Below are positions 7,944 to 17,842 of a stretch of 64,000 nucleotides of DNA, one piece after another; positions within the stretch are counted from its first letter, which is position 1; the number at the start of each line of letters is the position of its first letter. The DNA is from Desulfosporosinus metallidurans (GTDB lineage Bacteria; Bacillota; Desulfitobacteriia; Desulfitobacteriales; Desulfitobacteriaceae). Under the pieces are notes generated by a model that saw nothing but the letters and a program-made list of their open reading frames with translations, had not been told where the DNA came from and made no database searches. The DNA is taken from NCBI RefSeq assembly GCF_001936615.1, contig NZ_MLBF01000007.1:62001-126000 (forward strand), read 5' to 3'. The position numbers and the translations under genes were made by a program.

Positions 7944-9626
7944 TTAATCTAGAACTTGAACCTTTCCAGCGGCTCCGTCCACACGGACACGTTGGCCATT
8001 ATGTAATATTTTGGTTCCATTAATTGTCCCGACTACCGAAGGGAGTCTGTATTCTCGAGAAACAATTGCTGCGTGGGATAACATTCCTCCTGAGTCAGTG
8101 ACTAAGGCAGCCACATGCGGAAATAGTACCGTCCAAGTTGGGGTAGTTAAAGGACAGACTAAGACCTCCCCTTCTTGAACCAGGTGGAACTCCTCAGCCG
8201 TATGAATAATACGCACGGGTCCTTCTGCCACTCCCGGAGAACCTGGGGTACCAAACAACTCTCCTTCAGGAGATAGCTCCATCGAAGCTTCCTGTTGCGC
8301 TTCAATATGGGAAGCTTGTTTCACAAAAATCTTCATTCCCTCCGCTGCAATAGGGGGAAATACATCCAAAGGGGGTTCGATGGGCATTCTTCCAATTGTT
8401 TGTGGAGGCACTAACGAGAAATTTTTGGTATGCTCTGCCTTCCTCTCAGCCACCAATCCCTTTAAGCTAGCAAGGTTGTAATTTCCTCTCAGAGCAGAGA
8501 GTAATTCTTCTCGGTATAGGAATAAAGTGTCCTCCGGACAATCAAGAAAACGATCCTGAACCAATCTTCTGCCAGCCTCAATTGCATCATAACGCGTATG
8601 GGAAAGGGGAACATTCATTAAAAGGTAGTCGTGGGTTTCGGATAACGGGTGAGCTTGCTCTGCTAATTCAAGCCAAGCGTCGAACTCCTCCCGCTCCTCT
8701 CCTGTTAAAGTGCTACGAAGTTCATTGATCCGCTGAAGCCGGTATGCTTGAAAATCAGAGTCTTCGGTCATGGAGTCATCTGAGTCCATTAACCCCTTGA
8801 TAATTCCGACCACCATCTCCGGCATTTCTTTCCACGTGGGCTCGAATTCGAAACCATCTGCAGGACGATCTCCTTCAACTTCTAAGAATTGATCGAGTTC
8901 TTCCTTAAACCAAGTATTGGATAGCCGCTCGAGTGCTTTTTCACTAGGTAAAGACAAAATATCGCTAATCGTTGGGTCTGCAGCTGTAAGTCGTACCAAG
9001 GTTAAGAGACGATTTATTGTGTTAAATACCGCTGGATCACTAATCTGAACTAATTCGTAGGCTTCAAATTCTGTTAGATTAAGGAGTCTTTTACATACCT
9101 GCATCCAACGCTCACGAATGTACATACCGATCATGACAACTTTATTATGTGGATTCCAGGCCCAGCATAAAAAGTCATAGCATTGATCAAGGTGATTGGC
9201 CAGTTCTTCTAAACTCGCGTTTGCGCGATCAAAATCCCGAATCGGCTTGAGACGCTTCTGAGCTTCCGGCTCCCATACATCCCTCCATGCATGGACGTGA
9301 TTCTCAAACCCTTTTTCCTTGAGAAACCGACCAAAACCAAAGACCCGGCTGCGGAGCTTCGGATTAATCCGCCACAAATGAAAGAGAAACGGAAACCTCT
9401 CCATAATTGGCGGAGCATCTCCCCCAATGGGTTCAATACGTTGAAAGACATATCCATGGAGAACAAGGTAGGCATATTTAAGAGAAGGCATAGACCATTC
9501 CTCAAAAGCTCGAGCTGATCCGACTTCGACAGGAATGAGTCCATAAGAGACAAAAAGTGGGTGTACTGGTCTCGGCCAATGAATATTATCTCGCATCCAG
9601 AATTCCTTAGCTTCCCAAAGAGACAT
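7944..9626 (-). CDS. Phosphohistidine (PEP-utilizing mobile) domain protein, partner of the ATP-grasp subunit
   Basis: A 560-residue protein. The first ~430 residues are a helical domain without a strong signature. The last ~100 form the swivelling phosphohistidine domain, with GTPGSPGVAEGPVRI, then VCPLTTPTWTVLF and the catalytic TDSGGMLSHAAIVSRE whose His would carry phosphate. Together with the 301-residue ATP-binding protein the total is about 861 residues, close to one-chain rifampin phosphotransferases (ATP domain, drug domain, His domain), but here the domains are split and gene order is reversed. Phenylphosphate synthase alpha/beta has a similar split. I chose the ATG at 9626 because GGGAGGTAG precedes it; an upstream in-frame start at 9665 is less well placed. 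Confidence 0.75.
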   Translation of the reverse strand: MSLWEAKEFWMRDNIHWPRPVHPLFVSYGLIPVEVGSARAFEEWSMPSLKYAYLVLHGYVFQRIEPIGGDAPPIMERFPFLFHLWRINPKLRSRVFGFGRFLKEKGFENHVHAWRDVWEPEAQKRLKPIRDFDRANASLEELANHLDQCYDFLCWAWNPHNKVVMIGMYIRERWMQVCKRLLNLTEFEAYELVQISDPAVFNTINRLLTLVRLTAADPTISDILSLPSEKALERLSNTWFKEELDQFLEVEGDRPADGFEFEPTWKEMPEMVVGIIKGLMDSDDSMTEDSDFQAYRLQRINELRSTLTGEEREEFDAWLELAEQAHPLSETHDYLLMNVPLSHTRYDAIEAGRRLVQDRFLDCPEDTLFLYREELLSALRGNYNLASLKGLVAERKAEHTKNFSLVPPQTIGRMPIEPPLDVFPPIAAEGMKIFVKQASHIEAQQEASMELSPEGELFGTPGSPGVAEGPVRIIHTAEEFHLVQEGEVLVCPLTTPTWTVLFPHVAALVTDSGGMLSHAAIVSREYRLPSVVGTINGTKILHNGQRVRVDGAAGKVQVLD

Positions 9627-9667
9627 TGTTTTTCTACCTCCCCCAATTTTTAGATTGATTCTCACTA

Positions 9668-10252
9668 TTATATCAACGCACCTGTTAAGTAGGTGTTAAC
9701 CGCGGATAGAAGAGCGGATAAGAGGTCGTCTTGTTTACCATAATGATACCATCTCACCATGTGAACCATATATAACCCATCAATATCGTGAGCTAGATCC
9801 TGTGGACGTCGTTCTCTCGTTACAATTCCAGCGATCTGACCACGTTCGAAGGTTTCTGTGATCATCCTCCGGAAGAGAGTTCCGTTCGGGTGTTCTGGTG
9901 TATGTCCGCGCTTCATCTTTTCGAGCAGGGTGACCAAGAAGAGTTCCGGTCTCTTTAGAGTCCACTCGACGGCATTTGCAATGATTGCCTGAATTTGATT
10001 CTCTGTTCCTGAAGTGGTTGCAAAAAAATCTTCAACTTGCTTTGCTGTTAATTCTTCTGTCCCGTAAAATATCTCAAGTGCTAAATCTTCTTTTGTCTGA
10101 AAATAATTATAGAAGGTTCCCCTTGCTACCCCGGCTGTGCCAGTGATCTCCTCAATTGTGGTTTCCGTAAACCCCTTAGTCCTGAAAAGCACTTCACCGG
10201 CTCGTACGAGGGCGGATTTAACTTCCGCCTTTTGTTTATCTCTTAATTTCAT
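9668..10252 (-). CDS. TetR/AcrR-family transcriptional regulator
   Basis: A 194-residue repressor-type protein. The N-terminal helix-turn-helix spans about residues 10-57: FRTKGFTETTIEEITGTAGV then ARGTFYNYFQTKEDLALEIF, a textbook TetR pattern. The C-terminal ligand domain is unassigned. It is the first gene of an operon with the two dikinase genes: its stop is 41 bp before the start of the next. A dyad lies 65-95 bp upstream of its start, so it probably represses itself and the dikinase pair until a small hydrophobic or drug-like ligand binds. The ligand is inference only. Confidence 0.88.
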   Translation of the reverse strand: MKLRDKQKAEVKSALVRAGEVLFRTKGFTETTIEEITGTAGVARGTFYNYFQTKEDLALEIFYGTEELTAKQVEDFFATTSGTENQIQAIIANAVEWTLKRPELFLVTLLEKMKRGHTPEHPNGTLFRRMITETFERGQIAGIVTRERRPQDLAHDIDGLYMVHMVRWYHYGKQDDLLSALLSAVNTYLTGALI

Positions 10253-10301
10253 TACAATCTTTCACCTCAAATTGTAGACATAATTAACCGGACATTATTA
10301 T

Positions 10302-10346
10302 GTATATCGTTCATTTCATGTACGATGTACATTTAATGATATAGTT
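10302..10346. promoter_or_regulatory. Nested dyad upstream of tetR, probable autoregulatory operator
   Basis: A perfect ATGTAC-GAT-GTACAT core (10318-10332) is flanked by imperfect TATATC...GATATA-like arms. It lies in the upstream region of the tetR-dikinase operon and has the size of a TetR operator. Confidence 0.5.
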
Positions 10347-10424
10347 CATTATTGCCCTAATATTTCCCACTGTCAAGAAAAATGTTTTCAGTTTTTGGGA
10401 CAATTAATTGTGAAATAGTAAAAT

Positions 10425-10458
10425 CCCGCAAAGTCGACATTACTGCCAACTCTGCGGG
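10425..10458 (-). terminator. Hairpin after the recombinase remnant
   Basis: CCCGCAAAGT pairs with ACTCTGCGGG (9 of 10 bases) and is followed by ATTTTACT on the minus strand, just beyond the stop of the recombinase fragment. Confidence 0.45.
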
Positions 10459-10476
10459 TTCGTTGTTTTGAGAATA

Positions 10477-10834
10477 TTATGCCCTAATCACCGTACCATC
10501 CCTAAAGGTAAACCGGACGTTATCATCTGATAAGACTGTGACTTTATCAACAACCGCTATCCAAGATCTTCGTCAAACTCTGTCAAAACGGAATCCTGCC
10601 GCAACAACTTCGTTATAAAGGTATCCAGTTGCACCCTCTTTACCGGCGGGCTTGCCGCTGTTCTTCGATTTTTTCCAGCTTACCTTGGCCTTTTGGTATC
10701 TTGCTTCAAAGCTTGCGTACCGTTGTTGGTATTCAGCCTGGTCCAATTTTACGCAGGCATTCTCCTCAACATACTGTCGGGTCAACTGGATTTTCCCGTT
10801 TAGAATAATAGGAACAATTCCTTTATAAATCCTA
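10477..10834 (-). pseudogene. C-terminal remnant of a large serine recombinase
   Basis: The minus strand reads IQLTRQYVEENACVKLDQAE, then YQQRYASFEARYQKAKVSWK, the coiled-coil-like tail seen near the end of serine recombinases (xExYxxRYxxLxxRYxxAK). After a frame change near 10580 it continues IAVVDKVTVLSDDNVRFTFR and DGTVIRA before a TAA at 10477. The catalytic resolvase domain is absent. Together with the nearby IS fragments it marks past mobile-element activity. Confidence 0.5.
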
Positions 10835-10893
10835 GATATATTGACATACTAATATCATTGTCACGTTCAATAACCACACTTTTGGAGGACAAA

Positions 10894-13029
10894 ATGATTA
10901 ACTCTGATAAAAAAACTAATCGATTAATCAAAGAAAAAAGCCCATATCTCTTGCAACATGCTTATAATCCAGTGGACTGGTACCCCTGGGGGCAAGAAGC
11001 ATTTGATAAGGCTGCTGGAGAAAATAAGCCTATTTTCCTAAGTATTGGATATTCAACCTGTCACTGGTGTCATGTAATGGAACGAGAATCCTTCGAAGAC
11101 CAGGAGGTTGCAGCCGTACTTAATCGCTACTTTATCGCCATTAAAGTCGACCGTGAAGAACGCCCTGATGTTGACCATTTGTACATGGCTTTCTGCCAAG
11201 CTCTGACCGGGTCAGGCGGTTGGCCGCTCACCCTTCTCATGACGCCTGAGAAAAAACCATTTTTTGCTGGAACTTACTTTCCCAAAACCCAACGTTATGG
11301 TCGCCGGGGGCTTATGGAGCTGTTAGAACAAGTCGGGTCACTCTGGAAGACAAACGAAGCTAAAGTGCGTGAGTCCGGCGATGAAATTGTAGCTGCCGTC
11401 CATTCACAACGGTCCATTCCCAATAAAACCAGGCCCCTTTCTTCCTCTATCAACGACCCCTCCTTAAAAGACGGCCAGGGCTCCGCTTCCGAAGCCATTC
11501 AAACCTGGGGAACACAGCTTATCGAGAAAGCCTACAAGCTCTTAGCGCAAAGCTTTGATGCACGTTACGGAGGATTCGGTCGTGCTCCGAAATTTCCTAC
11601 ACCACATACCCTTACCTTCCTCCTTCGCTATGCCCAAGACCATCCGCAGGAAAAAGCTCTAGCGATCGTTCGCAAAACGCTTGACGGTATGGCTCAAGGT
11701 GGGATTTATGATCATGTCGGATTCGGGTTTGCAAGGTACAGTACGGATGAAAAGTGGATAGTCCCTCACTTCGAAAAAATGCTCTATGATAATGCCTTGC
11801 TCGCTTTAGCCTATCTGGAAAGCTATCAACTCGAGCACCATCCCAAAGATGCCCAAATAGCACAAGACATCTTCACTTATGTGCTGCGCGACATGACTTC
11901 CCCTGAAGGGGGATTTTACTCCGCTGAAGATGCTGACGCTGAGGGGATCGAAGGAAAATTCCATGTTTGGACTCCCCAAGAGATTGAAGCCGCACTAGAC
12001 CAAGAGACAGCAGCCAGGTACTCTGCTGTTTATGACATCACCCCTGAAGGTAATTTCGAAGGGAAAAGCATTCCCAATCTTTCACAAGGAACTTTAGGTA
12101 AAATCGCCCATGACAACTCTCTCACTGAAGATGACGTTCTGCACTCCTTAGAAAGTGCTCGTCAAACTTTATTTGTCACACGTGAGAAAAGAATCCACCC
12201 TCATAAGGATGATAAGATTTTGACCGCTTGGAACGGACTCATGATTGCTGCCTTGGGTAAAGGGGCACAAATTCTTGGAAATAGGAGCTATCTGGAAGCC
12301 GCCGAAAGAGCAGCAAATTTCATCCTCACCCACCTTCTGCGCAGCGATGGCCGCCTCTTGGCCCGTTACCGCGAGGGGGACGCAGCCTACCTTGGGTACT
12401 TGGACGATTATGCATTTTTCATTGGGGGGCTCCTAGAACTATACTCCGCTAGTGGTAAACCCCACTATCTCCGAACCGCACTTCAACTACAAGAAGAACA
12501 AGAACGGCTCTTTTGGGATGAAGAAGGGGGCGGATACTATCTCACCGGCATAGATGCGGAAGAACTTCTCATCCGTCCTAAAGATAGTTATGACGGAGCG
12601 CTTCCTTCTGGCAACTCGATCACCGCGCTCAACCTTCTCCGTCTAGCACGTCTCACTGGCGACGAACGCTGGGAACGAAAAGCAGAACAACTACTGCTTG
12701 ATTTCCGTGATGCCCTCGAAGAACACCCCTCTGGCTATACAGCTTTTCTGCAAGCCTTACAGTTTGCCCTTCATCCGAGTCAGGAATTGATTCTAGCTGG
12801 TTCTCTCGAATCGGTCCAACTGCCTAAAATGCGCCAGATCTTCTTTTCCACGTTTCGCCCTTATGCTTCTGTTCTTTATCAAGAAGGAAGTCTAAACGAG
12901 ATCGTCCCTTGGATCCGAGATTACCCCATTATATCCGGTGCTGTCACGGCCTATCTATGTCAAAACTTTACCTGTCAACGCCCCGTCCAGCAGGTTGAAG
13001 AATTCAAAGCACTTTTGAAAAACTCCTAA
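10894..13029 (+). CDS. DUF255/YyaL-type thioredoxin-domain protein (SSP411 family)
   Basis: A 711-residue protein. The N-terminal ~180 residues are a thioredoxin-like DUF255 domain with [40 protein letters not shown] (CxxC within CHWCH) and [11 protein letters not shown]. The remainder is an alpha/alpha toroid related to sugar epimerases and glycoside hydrolases ([20 protein letters not shown]). Members are widespread and poorly characterised. Start: ATG at 10894 after TTTTGGAGGACAAA; an upstream in-frame ATG at 10858 lacks a site. Two truncated copies of its 5' end lie at 2411 and 6297. A hairpin terminator follows the stop. Confidence 0.88.
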   Translation: MINSDKKTNRLIKEKSPYLLQHAYNPVDWYPWGQEAFDKAAGENKPIFLSIGYSTCHWCHVMERESFEDQEVAAVLNRYFIAIKVDREERPDVDHLYMAFCQALTGSGGWPLTLLMTPEKKPFFAGTYFPKTQRYGRRGLMELLEQVGSLWKTNEAKVRESGDEIVAAVHSQRSIPNKTRPLSSSINDPSLKDGQGSASEAIQTWGTQLIEKAYKLLAQSFDARYGGFGRAPKFPTPHTLTFLLRYAQDHPQEKALAIVRKTLDGMAQGGIYDHVGFGFARYSTDEKWIVPHFEKMLYDNALLALAYLESYQLEHHPKDAQIAQDIFTYVLRDMTSPEGGFYSAEDADAEGIEGKFHVWTPQEIEAALDQETAARYSAVYDITPEGNFEGKSIPNLSQGTLGKIAHDNSLTEDDVLHSLESARQTLFVTREKRIHPHKDDKILTAWNGLMIAALGKGAQILGNRSYLEAAERAANFILTHLLRSDGRLLARYREGDAAYLGYLDDYAFFIGGLLELYSASGKPHYLRTALQLQEEQERLFWDEEGGGYYLTGIDAEELLIRPKDSYDGALPSGNSITALNLLRLARLTGDERWERKAEQLLLDFRDALEEHPSGYTAFLQALQFALHPSQELILAGSLESVQLPKMRQIFFSTFRPYASVLYQEGSLNEIVPWIRDYPIISGAVTAYLCQNFTCQRPVQQVEEFKALLKNS

Positions 13030-13039
13030 GCCCAAACCT

Positions 13040-13075
13040 AATAGACCTGTTAATTGCAATTTAACAGGTCTATTT
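13040..13075 (+). terminator. Rho-independent terminator of the DUF255 gene
   Basis: AATAGACCTGTTAA pairs with TTAACAGGTCTATT, then TTTATTT. It lies 10 bases after the stop. Confidence 0.8.
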
Positions 13076-13182
13076 TTATTTAAATCAATGCTATTATTAA
13101 AAGTCAATGTCAGAAAGTACTACTACGTGTCCAAATGTACACTTCACAAGTATAACCTTCATATGGATCATGGAAATCTCAT

Positions 13183-14250
13183 CTAGCGATTATCCACGGC
13201 AACAATCATCAAGGAAGGGAAATCCGCCAGATTATAGTCAATTGGAACCTTCAACGTTTTTTCATTCTCGTAGAATACTCTGACATTAGGACGGTTTGGA
13301 AAAGCTGGGTTTTGTCTTACAACATTTCCTCTTTGCCCATTACTCAAAAGTATACCTGAACCTGAGGGATAAACAGCGATATGTTTCTTGAAAACATCTA
13401 AAATTTTAGGTTCAAAATGCGTGTTTGTTTGAGCAACAATGTATTCATACGCCTCATTAGGTTCGATGGCCTTCCTGTAAACCCGTTTACTTGTCAAGGC
13501 TTCATAGACATCAGCCACCGCAGCCAGTCTTCCGTACTCATGGATTTCGTTGCCTTTAAGCCCTCTTGGATAACCAGACCCATCCCATTTTTCTTGGTGT
13601 TGAAAGGCAATATGCGCGGAAAGCAAGCTAAAATCATTATTCTTGCGCAGAATATCAAACCCATTTGTCGTATGCAGCTTGATCTCTTCAAATTCAGCTT
13701 CTGTAAGCGGCGTTTTCTTATTTAGAATGTACTCTGGAATCTTGATTTTTCCGATATCATGCATCAAAACGCCCATGCCCAGTTCAATCAACTTCTGTTC
13801 GGAATATCCAGATGCAATACCAAGTACGAGAGCAATAATGGTTGTGTTAACAGAATGATGATAAGTGTAATCGTCATACCCCTGAATTTCCATCAAGTTT
13901 CCCAAAACGTCCGCACTAGATAAAAGATCGTTGATCATTTCCTGAATTGATCTACGGATATCAGCCAAAGGCAAGGAATCTTCTGAATCACACTCAATAT
14001 AGTTACTAATATTTTGAATGGTTTTATACGCCACTTCACGGGTTTTACCCGTAATCGACATATGTACCTCAACGTCTTCTAGTCTGTCATCTTGAATAAA
14101 CAACGCATCATACCCTAAGGTCCTTAAACGTGTAATATAAGAAGTGGTCATCAGTACCCCTGCCTGTAATAAAATCTTACCGGCAGAGTTAATCACTGGA
14201 CGTGCCAATACCGATCCTTCCTCAATGTAACGTGTGTTTACCAAACGCAA
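13183..14250 (-). CDS. HD-GYP domain protein (probable cyclic-di-GMP phosphodiesterase)
   Basis: A 355-residue protein. The HD-GYP domain covers about residues 125-295 and shows the full signature: HHSVNTTIIAL, MHDIGKIKIPEYIL, HTTNGFDIL, HQEKWDGSGYPRGLKG and RLAAVADVYEALTSKRVYRK. These supply the metal-binding His/Asp residues and the GYP motif for c-di-GMP hydrolysis. The N-terminal ~110 residues lack a response-regulator receiver and resemble the DUF3391-like region of free-standing HD-GYP proteins. Start: TTG behind GGGTGAG, a weak choice. It stands alone between convergent and tandem neighbours. Confidence 0.88.
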   Translation of the reverse strand: MRLVNTRYIEEGSVLARPVINSAGKILLQAGVLMTTSYITRLRTLGYDALFIQDDRLEDVEVHMSITGKTREVAYKTIQNISNYIECDSEDSLPLADIRRSIQEMINDLLSSADVLGNLMEIQGYDDYTYHHSVNTTIIALVLGIASGYSEQKLIELGMGVLMHDIGKIKIPEYILNKKTPLTEAEFEEIKLHTTNGFDILRKNNDFSLLSAHIAFQHQEKWDGSGYPRGLKGNEIHEYGRLAAVADVYEALTSKRVYRKAIEPNEAYEYIVAQTNTHFEPKILDVFKKHIAVYPSGSGILLSNGQRGNVVRQNPAFPNRPNVRVFYENEKTLKVPIDYNLADFPSLMIVAVDNR

Positions 14251-14374
14251 GATTTCTCACCCATTCTCACATATCTAATCAAGTATTAACTACTATAAAC
14301 GATCCAATTCGTCAGAAAGCAATAAAAAACCTCTTATATTTATGAGAATTTTGAAATTTTCCCTTTGGTCCTAT

Positions 14375-15739
14375 TTAGAAGTGAATAATATTCAAGCCTG
14401 CTAACAGTACCAGAGCTATCGCCGTTGGTACAACATATTTGACTAAAAACATATATACACGGACCAACCCATCGTTTTCCAATTTCCCTTCATTGGACAT
14501 TTCTTGTTTTACTTTGGCATATCCCCACTGCCACCCCACAAATAAAGCAATGAAAATGCCCCCCAATGGTAGGAGAACATTAGACGTAGCAAAATCGAAG
14601 AAATCAAAAAAGGTCTTGTCAAACAGCGTAACCTTGGCCAAAAGGCTGTTAGATAGTGTGGCGGTAGACCCGAGCAAAGCAATGCCTAAAATAGTTAACA
14701 ATGTCGCATTGCGTCTCGTCCATTGATACTGCTCTGTTAAATATGCAATTGGAACTTCCAGCAAGGATAGCATAGCTCCAGTTGCAGCAATAGCGGTAAG
14801 AACAAAAAATAAGACCATAAAAACTCTGCCAAAGGGCATGGAATTAAAGACGGTCGGGATGATAATGAACAGTAGCTTTGGACCTGCATCGGGTTTGAAA
14901 CCAAACGCAAACACCGCAGGAAAAATGGCAACGCCAGCCATTAGGGAAACCAGCGTATCCGCGAGAGCGACTTTAATGGCCATCTTTGGTAAGTTCTCAT
15001 TCTTATCGACGTAACTTCCATAGGTAATCATGGCACCCATTCCTACGCTGAGCTTAAAAAAAGCTAAACCTAACGCAGCTAATACGACACTGACTGTAAT
15101 CTTAGAAAAGTCGGGCTTGAATAAGAACGAGAGCCCTGCCCCTGCACCTGAAAGTGTCAAGGACCGAATATCAATAACTACGAGAAGAATAAAGAGAAGA
15201 GGCATCAGGACCTTTGTGACTCGTTCAATTCCTTTGGTCACCCCAGCCATTATTATGCTCCCTGTCACAAGTAAGACAAACACTTGCCAAAATAGAGGTT
15301 CACTCACCCCTGATACAAGTGTTTTAAAAACAAGGGAAGTATCTTCTGGTTTAGTTGAAAGAAGTGTCCCGCCAGCCGCTTTAAAAATATAAGAATAGAC
15401 CCAACCCGCAACCGTCGTGTAAAAGGCCATAATCAAAAAGGCGCTTAGGACACCTGCGCCACCGACTAAAAACCATGGTCTTCCGGGTTGCAATGCCTTA
15501 AAAGCACCCACAGCATTCGCTTTTGTATGACGCCCAAGTAGATGCTCTGCTAACATCACAGGCAAGCCCACCAAAGCGAGGCATAGTAAATATACCAATA
15601 TGAAAGCTGCCCCGCCATTAACACCCGTGACATAGGGAAATTTCCAGATGTTTCCTAAACCTACCGCGGAACCTAGTATAGCGGCAATAACGCCAATGCT
15701 ACTCGAAAAACCTTCTCGTTTAGAGTGAATCTCCTGCAC
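14375..15739 (-). CDS. Sodium-dependent transporter, NSS/SNF family
   Basis: A 454-residue membrane protein with about eleven to twelve segments. The family motif is at the start: IGVIAAILGSAVGLGNIWKF followed by PYVTGVNGGAAFI, where TM1 and its unwound centre bind sodium and substrate in LeuT/TnaT/MhsT relatives. Cargo is likely an amino acid (for example Trp, Tyr or branched-chain). Eleven-helix prokaryotic members are typically 440-460 residues. It precedes nothing in an operon. A terminator for the adenine deaminase gene lies upstream, so it is its own unit. Confidence 0.88.
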   Translation of the reverse strand: MQEIHSKREGFSSSIGVIAAILGSAVGLGNIWKFPYVTGVNGGAAFILVYLLCLALVGLPVMLAEHLLGRHTKANAVGAFKALQPGRPWFLVGGAGVLSAFLIMAFYTTVAGWVYSYIFKAAGGTLLSTKPEDTSLVFKTLVSGVSEPLFWQVFVLLVTGSIIMAGVTKGIERVTKVLMPLLFILLVVIDIRSLTLSGAGAGLSFLFKPDFSKITVSVVLAALGLAFFKLSVGMGAMITYGSYVDKNENLPKMAIKVALADTLVSLMAGVAIFPAVFAFGFKPDAGPKLLFIIIPTVFNSMPFGRVFMVLFFVLTAIAATGAMLSLLEVPIAYLTEQYQWTRRNATLLTILGIALLGSTATLSNSLLAKVTLFDKTFFDFFDFATSNVLLPLGGIFIALFVGWQWGYAKVKQEMSNEGKLENDGLVRVYMFLVKYVVPTAIALVLLAGLNIIHF

Positions 15740-15818
15740 CTTTTTTCCTCCATTTCGGCTATTTTAACTTATAATTCGACACATATTCCTCATTTCCTCC
15801 TGAAACAACGAGCAACAT

Positions 15819-15867
15819 AAAACGCCTTCTCTCGTTTCAGCTATTATTTGCTGAAGAAGGCGTTTTT
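15819..15867 (-). terminator. Strong hairpin after adenine deaminase
   Basis: AAAACGCCTTCT pairs with AGAAGGCGTTTT, with an inner CAGC...GCTG stem. T-runs flank both sides, so it can work in either direction. It separates ade from the sodium symporter gene. Confidence 0.8.
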
Positions 15868-15923
15868 ATCGATAGTACTATTCTTTTAGTATGATTGGTT
15901 AATTGGCCTTTTTAACTAGAATT

Positions 15924-17663
15924 CTACAAGACGGTCTCCGTCAACCGGAAGCGATCCACATCGACCAACCCTAAATCTGTCAGTTTCAATTCTGGGATCA
16001 CAGGGAGAGAAAGAAAGGCCAAGGTCATAAACGGATCCACCTTTTCGCTAATCCCCAGAAGATGTGCCTTCTTATGTAACTCATCCAGTGTTTGAGCGAC
16101 TGCTTCAACCTCCTGATCCGTCATAAGACCCGCAATCGGTAAGGGAAGCTTTCCAATTACTTGATCCTTATCGACAAGACAAAGTCCGCCACCCATCTCC
16201 ACACAGGTCTGAATTGCCAGATTCATTTCCTCATCACTCATCCCCACGACAACAAGATTGTGAGAATCATGAGCTACAGTTGAGGCGATAGCTCCATTTT
16301 TCAGGCCTAGCCCCTCAACAAACCCTATACCGACCTTCCCAGTCTCATGATGCCGTTCAAGCACCGCAATTTTTGCAATTCCCTGAGTAGGAGCTGTCTG
16401 CACAAATCCGTGCTCCACTGGGAGTTTCCGAATCAAGGCTGATGTAACAAGTGAATGTTCCTGAACCCCAATCACTCGAACCATAGCATGAGTTGCTTCA
16501 AGTTCTGTCCCCGCCGAGACATTAAGTTTATTGAGAGACCAGTTAGCGAGATGAACACTCTCTGTCAGCCCCTTAATACTGAAGCGCGGGAAACGCGGAC
16601 GTTCTCGCCTTCTATTTCCACCTCCACTTTGTTTCATCCCACGCCAATAGACTTCCTTGATGTCAAATTGATTTAGGTCCTCTAGAATAACAAAGTCCGC
16701 TTGATACCCCGGAGCGACTGCGCCCAAATGGGGAAGCCCAATTGCCCGTGCAGCATTTATCGTTGCCATTTGAATTACCTGGATCGGATCCCTCCCAGCC
16801 CCTATCGCCAGGCGGACAAGGTGGTCAATGCTTCCTTCCAAAATCAGATCTCTTGGATGACGGTCATCCGTCACAAGGAGGCATTGTCCCGCATTTTCAG
16901 AAGTCACAGCTGGCAAAAGATCTAAGAGATTCTTGGCGGCACTTCCTTCGCGGAGCATGACATGAAACCCTCGACGCAAACGTTCTCTAACCTCTTCCAC
17001 CGTCGAACATTCATGTTCGGTATGAATTCCGGCTAGAAAATAAGCGTTAAGATCCTGCGAAGATATACCTGGAGCATGCCCATCCATAAATCTTACCGGG
17101 AGTTCCAACTTTTCTACCATATTGGATTTTGCCTCAATTACCGCTAGATAATCCATCACTTCCCCCAGTCCAATCACTTTGGGATGAGGTAAGAATTCAG
17201 TTAAGTCCTTCGCCCCTAGCCGCGCCCCAGAAGTCTCCAAATCCGTCGCTGGAACACAGGAAGGGAGGGCTACAAAGGTGTTAAAGGGTAACGGATCGGT
17301 GCTATCGAGAATATAACGAATCCCTTTGACCCCTAAAACATTAGCGATTTCATGAGGATCCACAACAGCCGTTGTTACGCCGTGAGAAAGAAGGAGCGAA
17401 CAAAACTCTTCGGGGCAGAGAAGTGAGCTTTCGATATGGACATGTCCGTCGATCAGTCCCGGAACCACATACTTTCCGCACAAATCCAGTTCCTTCTCCG
17501 CTTCACTGAACTTCCCAATCCCAACAAAGTTCCCTTCGTGAATTCCAATTTCCGTTTCATGAATTTCACCAGAGAAAACATTAACCAGCCTAGCCCTTCT
17601 CAGAACCATGTCTATTTTAACAAGCCCCCGAGCTTCATCCATTCTCTGCTTAAAACTCGACAT
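15924..17663 (-). CDS. ade: Adenine deaminase
   Basis: A 579-residue amidohydrolase converting adenine to hypoxanthine and ammonia. Metal-binding VPGLIDGHVHIESS is at residues 67-80, VVDPHEIANVLG follows, then MDGHAPG, HTEHECSTVEE and the ITSENAG/VTDDRHP segments. The C-terminal Ade domain contains TVAHDSHNLVVVGMSDEEM. Length matches the 570-600 residues usual for bacterial Ade. Start: ATG at 17663 behind AGGGGGGCTAAGA; an upstream in-frame start at 17711 has no such site. As the first step for adenine it feeds hypoxanthine to the molybdenum hydroxylases encoded nearby. Downstream is a strong terminator. Confidence 0.93.
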   Translation of the reverse strand: MSSFKQRMDEARGLVKIDMVLRRARLVNVFSGEIHETEIGIHEGNFVGIGKFSEAEKELDLCGKYVVPGLIDGHVHIESSLLCPEEFCSLLLSHGVTTAVVDPHEIANVLGVKGIRYILDSTDPLPFNTFVALPSCVPATDLETSGARLGAKDLTEFLPHPKVIGLGEVMDYLAVIEAKSNMVEKLELPVRFMDGHAPGISSQDLNAYFLAGIHTEHECSTVEEVRERLRRGFHVMLREGSAAKNLLDLLPAVTSENAGQCLLVTDDRHPRDLILEGSIDHLVRLAIGAGRDPIQVIQMATINAARAIGLPHLGAVAPGYQADFVILEDLNQFDIKEVYWRGMKQSGGGNRRRERPRFPRFSIKGLTESVHLANWSLNKLNVSAGTELEATHAMVRVIGVQEHSLVTSALIRKLPVEHGFVQTAPTQGIAKIAVLERHHETGKVGIGFVEGLGLKNGAIASTVAHDSHNLVVVGMSDEEMNLAIQTCVEMGGGLCLVDKDQVIGKLPLPIAGLMTDQEVEAVAQTLDELHKKAHLLGISEKVDPFMTLAFLSLPVIPELKLTDLGLVDVDRFRLTETVL

Positions 17664-17785
17664 TCTTAGCCCCCCTTCTCTCTTCGCTACTCGCCACCCA
17701 GACCAAATCACATTATCACACAGGCTCTACGTCTTTACATAAGCAGATTTAGCAAACTCAATGAAAGCGACCATAGACACGGGAT

Positions 17786-17805
17786 AGCGCACGAATATGT
17801 GCGCT
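17786..17805. repeat. Small perfect hairpin after the amidohydrolase
   Basis: AGCGCAC-GAATAT-GTGCGCT, located between the amidohydrolase stop (17843) and ade. There is no T-run, so it is a weak terminator or mRNA end stabiliser. Confidence 0.35.
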
Positions 17806-17842
17806 CAAGGAAGCACACGAACCGTCCCTATGCTTCCCAGTG

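Noticed and set aside
13183..14250. Response regulator with HD-GYP output
   Set aside because: No receiver domain with phosphorylatable Asp and Lys pattern in the N-terminal part.
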